NCBI GenBank assembly: GCA_012845835.1
Contig: JABAKD010000025.1
Location: forward strand, 22,828,923 to 22,892,922
DNA: 64,000 bases
Reading direction: 5' to 3'
Origin: Undaria pinnatifida
Taxonomy: Eukaryota > Sar > Phaeophyceae > Laminariales > Alariaceae
Positions 37,228 through 47,993 of the stretch are shown one piece after another; the first letter of the stretch is position 1; every line of letters begins with the position of its first letter. The notes below the pieces were generated by a model. That model was not told the origin of the DNA and ran no database searches. It worked only from the letters and a program-made list of their open reading frames with translations. A program made the position numbers and the translations under genes.

Positions 37228-40200
37228 TTAGGTTTTTCCACCCTCAATGTAGTCCCTGCGAGTGGGGGTAAACACACACAAAGGAGGGTGCCAATCGCCG
37301 CGGCTCGCAACGATCTCGTCGAGGATATCGTCACGCCATTTCGAGCGGATATTCCGGTTCGTACTGGTGAGCGCAAGTCGGCGAGCGGGCACTTAGACAT
37401 TTCGTACTTTCGCAGGGTGCTTGTGACGCCACCGTTACATGAACCACCGCGCCCAACAGAACAAAAAATCCACCGGGACCGACAAAGGGAGTCTCGCGCC
37501 GATGACATACCTGAACAGACTTGCCACAACCGCCGGATGACGGCTCGCCCCTGCCCCGCTGGAGCTGATCATCGGTCGGCAGTACACCGTGACGTCTACC
37601 TTCCCTGACCCCGGGGATTCCGCTGCAACCGCCATTGCGGCATCAAAAGCGAGATCAAAGTCCTCGTCGGTCATCTCCACCGTCTCCGTCGCATCCTCCG
37701 CTGCTCCTTCTTCCGATGTCCCCGTCGTCGATTCTGCCGCGTTCTTTGTCGGTTCTGCCTCGTCCTTCGCCGACTCTGCCATGAGCAAGAGTGCGGACTC
37801 GGCCGACTCACTCGGCCACTGCCACGACCGTGCGCGGTAAGCCGGACCTTGTGCCAGCATACGCTTAATCCGCCGTCGCCCCAACCCCTGCTGCACGTGC
37901 TCACTTCTCATGGTGTCGACAACGTCGATAGGTGTTTTCCCCTTGATGTCAGCCGCGTATTCGTCCCCGCCCGACTCGAGCAATAACGCCGTGGCGAGCG
38001 GGTGGCAGTAGCCTGCTGTGTAGTGCATCGGGGTCATCTTTGCGGTTGTTAAAGCACCCTTGAGGTGAACGCCCCCCTCGGCGAGGACCAACATCCGGAT
38101 CATCCTCACGTTCCCAACCATGGCCACGCCGCTGAGCGCATCTCGGTAAGCGTTGGGTCCGAGCTTGCTCACGCCGAACTTCAGCAGCATCTCCACCGCC
38201 TCGAAGTGCCCGTGCTGAGCGGCAATCGCGAGGGGGGTGTACCCCACGTTGTCTGCTGCGCCTGGATCCACCTTACACCGGTCGAGGAGATATTTGACAC
38301 ATCCCGGATGGCCGTTCAAGCACGCGATGGCGAGCGGCGTCTGAGAGGTGTTGCTAAGCCAGTTGGGACTCGACCCTGCGGCCACGAGCTCATGCAACAT
38401 CCGGAGATTGCCTTCATCCGCGGCGTAGTGGATGGGAGCGTACCCGTCGTGGTCTCTCGCGTCGAGCTTCGACCCCGCTTTGATGAGATATTTCAGAACC
38501 TGCGTCGCATGCCCCCGAGACCGCGGAGAAGCGATCGAAGGAAGAAATTGAGGAACGTCACGGGCATCGTGTGCACACTTGCGTATAGACTTTGAGCGCG
38601 CCACAGCAGAGTGGCAGACAGCACCACGAACGTCCAGATAGCGGCTCTATCCACCGTTGCATATAATGTATTCGGCGCGTGGCAAAGCACGCTTGCTACT
38701 CGCGATCCGCAATACTCCGGGAAATGGTAGAGATCGATTCCTCCCACCCCCTCCCCGCCCCCTCCACCTGGATCGGCTCCCAACATAGATCGCTTACTCA
38801 CCTGTATGCTGCCCTGATGAGCCACCCAATGCAAAGCGCTCTGGTTTTTGTCGTCTATCTCTTTGGGGTCAGCGCCGGCCGCTACCAGCGCCTTGACGAT
38901 GGACAAGTGACCTCCGACGCACGCCGTATGAAGCGCAGTGGGTCCACCAGGCCCGTGTGTGTCCACCCTGGCCCCGTGGCGAAGAAGAAGCCGGACAATA
39001 TCCAGCCGGCCCCGGAAGGTGGCGAGGCCGAGCGGGTAGACACCATCCTGTTTTTGGACAGGCAGTTTTAGCACATAGGCAGTCTGTGAAAGGAGGGTGT
39101 GTGCACGGAAGGAGACTGGGCACGAATGGAGCGAGGGCACGAACGGAGTTTGTGCGCGAAATGAGTTTGGGTACGAAAGAAGGCCGGACGAGGCAGGGGA
39201 TACTGCTCACTTGACCGTCCGTCCGTCCCTCCGGCACCCCCCCCCTGCACACTATGGCGAGAGTCTTCCATTCGCACTGCATTCTACGTGATCGAAAAAA
39301 ACACCCATTCGCTGAATGGTGCAGCAAATACTAGTTCACGAAAAACAGCTCAAAAACGGGATCGACAGCCAAGTACTACGGAGGATACATAGCTTAAGAA
39401 TCAAACAGAGTTGATGTATGTTGGAGGAACCGCCGAGGAAAACAAAAACACTGCATAAATACCTCGTAGTCTGACTTTATAAGTGTGCTATTAGCCTGCT
39501 TTTAGACCCGATAAAACGCCGATTGAGACCGATTTCAGGCGGAAACTCGGCCGCAAAATGACGACACACGGGTTACTACTCACTTGACTGTTTGTCCGTC
39601 CGTCCGCCACCCCTCACCCCCTCCACACGGTACAACATGGCACGGACTGGCCGGATGGCGAGAGTGTTCCATTCGCTCTGTGTTTTACGTGATCGAAACA
39701 AACACCCATTAGTCAAACGGATAGGCAAATACTAGTTTACGGAAAACAGCCGAAAAACTTTTCAATTGGTTGCCTGCATGACTGATACCAAGTACTGCGG
39801 TATTCATATGTAGCTTAAGAAGTAAACAGACCCGAAGCACGCTGGAGAAACCGCCGTAGAACACGAACGTACTACATAAATACCTCTTTGTACGACCTTA
39901 TACAAGTGCGTTGTTAGTCTGCTTTTAGACCGGATAAAACGCGGGCTGAGACGGAGTTCAGGCGGAAACCCGTTCGTACAATGTAGCAACGAAAAAGGCC
40001 GACGAATATACCACGCTCGTCCCAGACCGCCGCTACTTCATGATTGCGGAATGATGATGACCGTCTCAAGAAATTGTGGACATGCTGCGCAATCTCACCC
40101 ACGGTGCGTGGCAAAGTAGATTGCCGAGCGCAACTACTATGCAGCGCTTATCATCGAGCAGACCTGACGTATGGGGCTTCTCCTATTTTACAGCATGTTC

Positions 40201-43200
40201 TGCTATTTTCTGCTCCTGCATGATGCAGATTGCAATCACCAAGCAGCAGAAATACTAGCAGTACTGCCGTACATCGCAGGGCGTTGGACAACCCACCATG
40301 CCAATAGCGTTTAAGAAGTCACATCGGCAAATCAACGCAGCCAGCGCGTGTCTGGTAAGACAAAGACGACAAGAGCAAACAAAAAAACAGGGCCGCTGAG
40401 AAAATTCGCGTTCCATTTAACTTGCTCTGTTCCAACAAAAATAAAGATACCAAGAGGAAGGCTGTCTTGGAGGCAACCTGGTGTTTTGGGGATTACGGGT
40501 AGAAAGATAACACCAGTGAAACAACGAGGACCAACAGGAGGGATATTAACAGGACCAAGGGGGCGCTTTTGACGGGGTAGTAATACACCAGTACCAGGTG
40601 TGGAGAGGATGGCTTCACGATAGACGAGAATAGAAGGGAACCCCGTACGTACCTCAGATGCGCAAGCAATCAACCATCAATCGATGTGCAGCGTAGAGCC
40701 ATCGCTATGATGACCAGGGTGGACAACCAACGTGCGAGGCCTAAAGTATCGTATGTAGTGGTCAGGCCTCGTCCTTTTCGTTTGATTCTGTGTTTCGGAG
40801 TCGTCAGAGAGCCAGGCTGGAGCGCCTGGGAGACCTCACTGGGATCTACCAGCGCGATGACCATCAGCAAAATGAGGCAGGTGGCCTTCCGGGCCAAAAA
40901 TACGGAATTGGCCGAGGGCAAAGGGCGGTCGGCAACACAGAGGACGAGGGGTTTCCAGGCGCACGGTCAGGCAACGGTAAATTGCACATGAATACGCTGA
41001 GCGCTAGCAATAGACGACGAGTGAGTATGGCAGGGCCGCGCGCAGCCCCGTTCCCCACACCGTTTTCCTTCCCCGCAGCGCAGCAGCGTCAATATTTCCC
41101 CGCCGCGCAACAGCGGCATCAACCAACTTTTCAGCCCCGTTAGTCCCCAGGGGCCCCCTTTCAGGACGGGGGGAGTTGCTACCGGCGGGAGGCGACGGGG
41201 CAGCGGGAATATAGCCAGTACACGGCACTTTGACCATCGATTGCGAATATCTAGGGACCTACAGGCCCACCCCGCCGCCGCCACCTACGTCGCCACAGCA
41301 GCAGCAGCACGGGGCGGCAACGAAGGGGCAGTGGAGAGGGTGTTGGGGGACAGGGAAGCGATCCCGCGACAACAGCAGCAGTCGAATCCTCCGCAACAGC
41401 AAACGGGGAAGGGGCACCCGACGAGCGGTAGAGCTTCGATGGAATAAATCCGTGGGGGACAGAGCCACCAAGGAAAAGACAGCGGCGGGGGTGGGCGTAT
41501 GAAGGACGGGGGGGGGGGGTTCGGTGCGAAAAGCCCGTGGAACAGAGGAGCATAAGAGCCGCAATAGCAGCCACAGCAGTGCAGGCGTCCAAAATGGCAG
41601 GGGAGTCCGGAACCGGTCATGGGGGGGACGGGCAGGGCGGACGCATTACACAGCAACAGGCTGTAGATAGGAGAACGGGAGGCAGAAGGCCAACAGCAGA
41701 TGGGTTTCCGGGGGTTTGGAGAAGCGCTTAATCTCTCATCTGGGCCGCCGCCGGGTTGGGAGAAAGGGGCAGGGGGGGAAGAGGGGGCGCGGGGGTGAGC
41801 AGGGTATAGCGATTTCCGGGCGTTGCGAGAAGGAGCGCTGCAGTGTCCGTTTGACCGGCCGCCAGGTTGGGAAGAGGGGTGGCAACGGCAAGGACGGTGG
41901 GGGGCGGGAAACGGGAGGCGCAGGTTATAGCAAGCCCCATCTTTGGAGACATGTGAAGGGAGAGCAACCGCATCGCGACAGCGTGAGCAGCAGTGCGCGG
42001 GGACGGGAAAGCCACACCAGTTGATTCGGTGGGGACCGTAAGGATGCCCACCGGCAAGCACGCCATGGAAGGGGAGGGGGCACAGCAGGCAGCATCGCTG
42101 TGCAGGATACATGTCCAGAAACTCGCAGAGGTGCCATTTTGGCTTGGGAAGAGGGGGGGGACAGGTGTCCCTAGGCCACAGGGTGGAAGCGCCTGCCAAC
42201 ATGTCTCGCGCGGTGCCTAGTGGACTGCACCAAGCCATTCGCGCAAGCATCACTGCACCGTCCCTCTGCCCCCCCCTTCGGAATAGTCTCGCCAATAATC
42301 CGGACCGTTCACGCTCATAACGGGCCAGTGGCGGCCTGGATGCCGTTCTAGCTGAAACCTCGTCGAATGTTTTGACGAAGATATGGAGGAGGGGGCGGAG
42401 GAGGTGACGGGATCACCTCCTCGGCACACACCTGCATGCCCTCGTTCAAGTACGCGACGAGATCGAATCAGAACGGCGTCGAGGCCGCCACCTACCCGTT
42501 CTGTGCGTGGAAGGTCCGGACCCCTTGCGAGACTACTCTAACTTTACGGAAAGGAGGGCGGTGCAGCGGGGTGAAGGTGGCGGAACAGCCCCCACCCCCC
42601 CCACCCGTGCATCACAGATACATCTGATTCGCGGCGCAGCCCCTTCCTCCCCTTCTTCCCCCCTTTGTTGGTGTAAGTGTAGGGGAAGCGTACGCGCGGG
42701 GAAAAGGGGGCAGTGCAGCCCCTCATTCCCCCCCTTTGGCTACTTCGTTGAACTCAAAGCGTTTTTGGTGGAAACCGAAACGTAGTAACGAGATGCGACG
42801 ATGAGCTTCGACGAGATTTTGTATCTCAGACCTTTCTGATAGGCGTCTTTTTGTTATAATTATCCACCTTCGCGGTGAAATGGAGAATCTCGTCGACAAC
42901 CACCTTTGCAAATTGTGTGATAATCCGATCACGCGTGTCATGGGGTGCCTAACAGCATGGAAGGTAGAGGCCAACGACCTTGATACCAGATACGGTACAA
43001 AACAAGCTTGCCATGCCTTGGCTAATTCGGTAAGAAAAACGGCGAGTAACAATTCAGCGTTTCCCAATAATATAGCCACACCAGTTAACTTAGATATTTT
43101 CCAAGTACCGCTCGCACTTAGCCCTGTGACGGACCGCCGTCTAGACGTAATGTACTTTTTTAGCATGGGAACGTGACGTGTGACGTGTATTTTTTTGGTT

Positions 43201-46200
43201 AAACTGCTTTTTTCCACCCATCGACATCTAGCACACTCAAGTGCCTGCCGACAAGTCACCCTAGAGACTCTAAAAAAGCTATATTAAATAGTCACAACTT
43301 GGAGAAAGGCATACACATCGCGAGTGCTGTAGAGCCCCAAAATCCCTTCCTATACTAACTTCAAGTAAAATTGGAAAAAAAAAGGATTCCAGTGGTTACG
43401 GGGCGTTAAGGCAAGATGAGAGGCGCATACGGTATGCTCACACGCATGCGGCGTCCGGGCTGTTTTCCTGGAGCATGGCAGTGGGATTCTTGGCATTACT
43501 AAAGTCGCCAGTTTGCATTTGCCATCAATCGTGAACCTCCCCTGTCCCTGTCCGCTTCACAAAACTCAGTTTGTCCGAAACACAGATTTTTTATCTCCTA
43601 TCGGGAAACCACCGTATTGCGAATTGTCCAGGTTTTTTCGCCGATCGGAATAATGCAGATCTCGCTATCACATCATATCATCGAAGTCTTGAACTATTCT
43701 CTTGTGTTTTCGGTGGCTTTGCTTCTTCTTTGTCGGGGCACTTGGCTTATTGAGCTAGTGGGAAAATTGGGCTTGCGACCGCCATTATCTTTTGTAGGTG
43801 CCACGGCCGGGGTACGCTATGGTACGATCTGTTACAGAAGAACAGTAATAGTAGACGTACCAGGTTTGTGTTATTTTTTTATCAGTGTATGCAGTATGCC
43901 AATCACAGTAATTGGAAATGCGTTCACCATTCATTGTGTCTTTTTTTGACCAGTCAAATTGTTTGTTGTTTTTTCGCCCCTTTTGAGGCGGGTATTTACC
44001 CGGGAATTACCCGTACCCGGGACTTCTGTGCGTTCTGTAAAACCCTACCCGTCCCGGAACGTCTGTGAGTTATGTACAACATTCATGCCCGTACCCGAAC
44101 TTTCTATTTTCGTTCTGTCTGTGGGGTACACACAAAACCATACCCGGGGTGATTACCCCGGGTATTTCCCTACAAAGAACTTCTGTAACTTGTGTAGGAC
44201 ACTCATACCCTTACCCGGAACTTCTGGAAGTTCTGTACGCCGGTGCCACAAAGACCCGGGGTACGGGTACAGCATGTTTATACCTGCCCGGAACTTCTGG
44301 AAGTTCTGTACGCCCGTGCCACAATACCCGGAAGTTCTGGAAGTTTTGTAAGACTTTCATACCCGTACCCGGAACTGTTCTGTATGCCTGTGTCACAATG
44401 CCCGGTACTTCTGGAAGTTCTGTAACGCTTCCATACCCGAACCCGAAACTTCTGGAAGTTCTGTAAGACCCCCATACCCTTGCCCGGAATCCACGAACCC
44501 TACAGAACTCAAGTGTGGAAATTTGTTCTATTTTTATTCCTGGTTGCTGGTGAACGAAGCGCCTTGGAATATCATACAGCAAGCAATTCTGGCACTAATA
44601 CCAGGGATGTGCTTCGTACAACTAGAGCTGTGAGTCGGCAGGATTGCACCTCTAAGACCGACGACAATGGAAAGCCGATACTAGTTTGGCTTAAAAGTTT
44701 CCAAACATTTTTTGCAAACCTTTATTTGGGGTTATTTGCTGAAATATTCCGGGTAACGTCGCTATGGGGGAAAAACGGTTGAAATATTTATTTCTGGCTC
44801 TTTTTTTTGGTCATGCGGTCTAACAGGTCAATTTGTCTAATTTTCATCAAGCCTTGATCAACATTGTCCAACAAACACTATTGACCTTCGATGTCGAGAT
44901 CAAGACAACCCATGGCCACTGCTCTTGGCTCCGGACAACGTCACATGAGTGTAGATGACAGCGCTGAACAGTTCATCTCGTTCATGCCCTAGGGCGTGAG
45001 AAGTTGCTTGTGTTGTCGTGTGGTCTTCCGTCACATCCTCTCAAAATTTTGTTTTTCGCACGTCGGGAGACGATCGAGAGTTTTTGTCTCAGTTTTCTGC
45101 ACACCAGCCCCCAAATGCGTTTTTAACAGAAGCCTGATCGGCGCCCGCCACAAATCACCGGCCGTAGAGTGAGTGCTGTACACCAAGGAGGGGTCGGAGC
45201 CCCTAAAGAGCTCGCACGTTCAGAGTTCACGACGCTGTCGTTGATTTCGTCGAACGAAGTGTGTGGAAACACGAAATTACGCCGCGTCTAACCCAAGATC
45301 TGCTTGAGAATTTCTCAGGCCGATGTTGGCCAAGACTGAAGATCGCCGCGAGATGTTTTTTGTCCGGGAATTCTGGATAGACTCAAAACAAAATCTACCA
45401 AATTGGGCCCATAGGCGACCGTTCAGGCAAAGTTTGGCTGGGATCTTCGGGAATTTTGAACTTTTGGCCTTCCATTGTCACCGGTCTAATAACTAATCGG
45501 TAGGTCCCGTTAACCGACTACCTGACTCTAGCCGGCAAGTCGGCTGGTGAACCCACCTGATGGCCAGCCGACTTGCCGACTAAAGTCAGGCGAGCGAAGC
45601 GAGCCTATTAGCTCCCCCCGGCCGGGGAGGGGGCAGGCGCCCAAAAAAGAAAAAATGCGTCCCACATTATACAATCCCTCCAAGGTCGTGTTGGGTAGGG
45701 TACGGGTGGTTCGGGTAGGGTACCGAGAGTAGTACCCAACCTACCCGGGATCTGGGTACGGGTACAAGGGTAGTACCAAATCTACCCGCGATATTTGGTA
45801 CGGGTACGAGAATAGTACCCAACCTACCCGGGATTTGGGTAGGGTACCGAGAGTAGTACAAAACTTACCCGGGATCTGGGTACGGGTACGAGAGTAATAC
45901 CAAACCTACCCGCGGGTACCGGGTAGATACCCTAGTACCTCCGGGTAATTCGGGTAGAGTACCGAGAGTGGTACCAAACCTACCCGCGATTTACGGTACG
46001 GGTACGAGAGTAGTACCCAACCTACCCGGGATTGGGGTAGGGTATCGAGAGTCGTGCAAAACCTATCCGCGATCTGGGTACGGGTATGAGAGTAGTACCC
46101 AACCTACCCGCGGGTACTCGGGTATAGTACCCGACCTAGGGTACCCGGGTATTGCCTGCGAGTAGTCGGGTGCTCTACCTGTCCTCGCGTATTCTCTACC

Positions 46201-47993
46201 AAGGTACGAAATGTACATAAACCAATATAGTCTTTAAGGTTTTCGGTACCCCTTCTCCCCTTCCGGGCTAAATTCCCGCAACGGCGTTCTATTTGCGCAC
46301 GGTATCATTTTCTTGCTTCTTCGGCTCGCGGTGCTGGCTTGGCAGTGGAATTCGGCTGTCGTATTCTTGCTGCTGTCCTTATTGAGATAAGTTGGCTTCG
46401 GCTTCGCGTAGTTTCCCAGGCTGTACATGAAGGAGTCCTCACGGGCCCCTTCCTGCTGAAAATCAGCCGGTACCTTGAACGACTCGATGGCGTCGATCAC
46501 AGCCTGCGGCACGGCGAACGCCGCTCCAGTCCTCACGTCGAAGATCTTAGCGGGCTCGACGACACACACAGCCTTAGCCATGTTCGAGGCCCCTCCTTCC
46601 TCCGTCTCGACTTCGATCACCTCTGCCTGTTGTCCTGATGCATCTTGTGAGAAGGATGCACCTGCATCATCGGTAGATGCGGCTGAACTACCAGAATCTG
46701 CGTGGCTCATGACTGCCCCACCTCTCCTGGTCACGCTACTCGGAAACTCTGGGTAGTGGGTAGAGCAGAAAGTGTACCCGCGTACTCAATCGCAGGCCGC
46801 AGAAAAAGGCCCGCATAAATGCCTCGCGCACGCAATATGACGTTACCAGTGCTCCATTTCGCCGGGTACCGGGTAAATACCCAGGTCTCGGGTAGATGCC
46901 AGGGTATCTACCCCACCTCGGGTATATACCCGAGGTGGGGTAAAGTAGAGTACCGAGAGTAGTACCCAACCTACCCGCGAATTTGGGTAGGGCACGGAGA
47001 ATAGTACCCAACCTACTCGGGATTTGGGTAGGGTAACGAGAGTAGTACCAAACTTACCCGGGATTTAGGTACGGGTACGAGAGTAGTACAAAAACTACCT
47101 GCGGGTACTTGGTAGATACCCGAATACCTACGGGTAGTTTGGGTAGAGTACCGAGAGTGGTACCAAACCTACACGAGACTTTGGGTAGGGTACGCAGAGT
47201 AGTACCCAACCTACCCGGGATTTGGGTAGGGTACCGAGAGTCGTACAAAACTTACCCGGGATTTGGGTACGGGTACGAGAGTAATACCAAACCTACCCTC
47301 GAGCTGGGTAGGGTAAATACCCGGGTAAATACCCGCGGGTACTCGGGTAGAGTACCCTACCCAACACGACCTTGAATCCCTCCTACATTTATGGAAACAA
47401 AATAAGTCGTGTTGTAGGCACCTTCGAGGAACGACTAATTGCTAGTCCGACTAACAAGTAGTTGGTGACTGAAGTCGTGACGACTCACAGCTGTAGCTAC
47501 AACAGTAATACGTGCATCAACCACCATGCCGCCCTGCGTACTTGAATGGGTAAACGTCGCTGTACCAGGTACCAGGTACCTCAGCAGTTGTCAGTAGAGG
47601 CGACCGGTATAGCTGTACCGGTACCACTTACCTGGTACTCGAGAAACCTATTCACTGGCCAACTGATGGTTCGGAATTTGGAATTTTTAATTGATCAACG
47701 CACGCACACACATGAACTGACACTTGTGTGCTTGGCACCCTGATGCCACCCAAGACCGAGCCCCCAAGACCTGACCCACCCGTACTTGAGCCCTACAAAC
47801 TGGCCCTAAGGGACCCAGTAAGAGAACCTGGAAACACAAAACGCGGTATGATAAAATGCAACTCATTTTTCACCTCCATGGGGATGTTAGGACTTGCTCC
47901 GCTCTCGAGGATAGCTTGCACCTTCTCGACCCATTCCGCAGACACGGCATGCACAAGATATGCTGCGGCCTGGTGCTGCTGTGGCGTTGGCAT
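37228..47993 (-). CDS. Ankyrin-repeat protein A
   Basis: Exons: 47993-47874 (ATG, 40 codons, first exon, inferred), 39047-38802 (246 nt), 38499-37511 (989 nt) and 37255-37228 (stop). All phases match and give 460 aa. The joins restore canonical 33-residue ankyrin repeats: VQAILESGASPNIPME joins DGVYPLGLATFRGRLDIV, and ALHWVAHQGSIQ joins VLKYLIKAGSKLDARDHDGY. About eight repeats cover residues 10-300 and probably form a protein-binding surface. After them come RRIKRMLAQGPAYRARSWQW, an acidic Ala/Glu/Thr-rich linker, and HPAVVASLFR at the last large exon's end. No membrane segment or catalytic domain is seen, so the partner is unknown. The last exon (DYIEGGKT) is short and inferred. Intron 1 would be 8.8 kb; if that is wrong, 47993-47874 belongs to a third ankyrin gene. 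Confidence 0.8.
39190..39970. repeat. Two-copy tandem duplication (~0.4 kb) next to ankyrin A exon 2
   Basis: TACTGCTCACTTGACCGTCC (39199) and TACTACTCACTTGACTGTTT (39573) start two similar units. Both share GGCGAGAGT.TTCCATTCGC, CAAATACTAGTT.ACG.AAA, CATAAATACCTC and TGCTTTTAGACC.GATAAAACG. The copies differ by small insertions. It lies in the proposed intron 1, 150 bp upstream of exon 2. Confidence 0.75.
40300..42420. other. GC- and CAG-rich low-complexity stretch in ankyrin A intron 1
   Basis: Both strands are open for long distances, including a 336-codon minus frame rich in Cys, Pro and Ser, and plus frames rich in Gln, Gly and Arg. No frame shows a domain. CAGCAGCAGCAGCACGGGGC and related units recur at 41080-41410, and a 12-nt G run is at 41508-41519. 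Confidence 0.5.
42405..42515 (+). pseudogene. Possible papain-family (C1A) fragment
   Basis: The plus frame reads CMPSFKYATRSNQNGVEAAT, then YPFCAWK before a possible GT. This resembles the segment of papain-like cysteine peptidases between the glycine-rich loop and the 'YPY' motif (AFKY...NGG.E.E..YPY). Neither the catalytic Cys nor His region was found nearby. It lies on the strand opposite to ankyrin A, inside its proposed intron. It is a weak call. Confidence 0.25.
42801..42862 (+). repeat. Conserved 'MSFDEIF' repeat, copy 3 (diverged)
   Basis: ATGAGCTTCGACGAGATTTT, then GTATCTCAGACC. The head keeps M-S-F-D-E-I with only third-position changes relative to copy 2, then diverges and stops after LYLRPF. 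Confidence 0.45.
43985..44500. repeat. Minisatellite of CCCGGAACTTCTGGAAGTTC units
   Basis: Units of ACCCGGAACTTCTGGAAGTT plus CTGTAMGCC recur about ten times with spacers of 20-45 bp, mixed with TACCCGGG motifs. The plus and minus open frames here (NFWKFCTP..., and so on) are repeat translations. Confidence 0.8.
44660..45480. repeat. Dispersed ~0.8-kb repeat R2, copy 2
   Basis: This is the counterpart of 12250-13055, in the same orientation and block order. It carries small deletions relative to copy 1, and stops in the frame shared with it. It lies in the proposed ankyrin A intron 1 and ends just before the hairpin at 45531-45580. Confidence 0.75.
45531..45580. repeat. Strong inverted repeat / hairpin
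   Basis: GGCAAGTCGGCTGG and CCAGCCGACTTGCC are perfect inverses separated by about 15 nt, followed by GACTAAAGTCAGG. GACTAA-type motifs reappear at 47430-47480, beyond the hAT element, so the hairpin may belong to an older repeat that the element split. Confidence 0.7.
45681..47374. mobile_element. hAT-type element carrying an ORF (1,694 bp)
   Basis: The termini are perfect inverted repeats of 23 bp (CAAGGTCGTGTTGGGTAGGG followed by TAC). They are flanked by a perfect 8-bp target duplication AATCCCTC (45673-45680 and 47375-47382). These features together support an intact insertion of hAT type. About 500 bp at each end consist of direct 40-45-bp minisatellite units (CGAGAGTAGTACCCAACCTA and CCCGGGATTTGGGTAGGGTA). 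The middle (about 46200-46800) is unique and contains a 158-aa ORF. No hAT transposase domain is recognised inside, so it is non-autonomous or carries a captured gene fragment. It lies in the proposed intron 1 of ankyrin A. Confidence 0.9.
46234..46710 (-). CDS. ORF of unknown function carried by the hAT-type element
   Basis: The first ATG in frame is at 46710 and the ORF has 158 codons. The N-terminal third is Ser-, Ala- and acid-rich (HADSGSSAASTDDAG). It is followed by a compact stretch, MAKAVCVVEPAKIFDVRTGA, then AFAVPQAVIDAIESFKVP, DSFMYSLGNYAKPKPTYLNK, and a basic Ser/Arg-rich end. It has ordinary protein composition, unlike the flanking repeats. I do not recognise a family, and no DDE, BED-finger or hAT dimerisation motif is seen. 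It may be a captured host exon (Pack-type) or an element gene. Introns are possible. Confidence 0.5.
   Translation of the reverse strand: MSHADSGSSAASTDDAGASFSQDASGQQAEVIEVETEEGGASNMAKAVCVVEPAKIFDVRTGAAFAVPQAVIDAIESFKVPADFQQEGAREDSFMYSLGNYAKPKPTYLNKDSSKNTTAEFHCQASTASRRSKKMIPCANRTPLREFSPEGEKGYRKP
47566..47645. repeat. ACCAGGTACC cluster
   Basis: GTACCAGGTACCAGGTACC, then GTACCGGTACCACTTACC and TGGTACTCGAG within 80 bp form overlapping inverted and direct copies of GGTACC. It lies between the hAT-type element and ankyrin exon 1. Confidence 0.5.

Noticed and set aside
41285-42295. 336-codon minus-strand ORF, the longest in its region
   Set aside because: It is Cys-, Pro- and Ser-rich, antisense to a GC/CAG-rich low-complexity stretch, and both strands are open. 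No domain or splice logic supports it.
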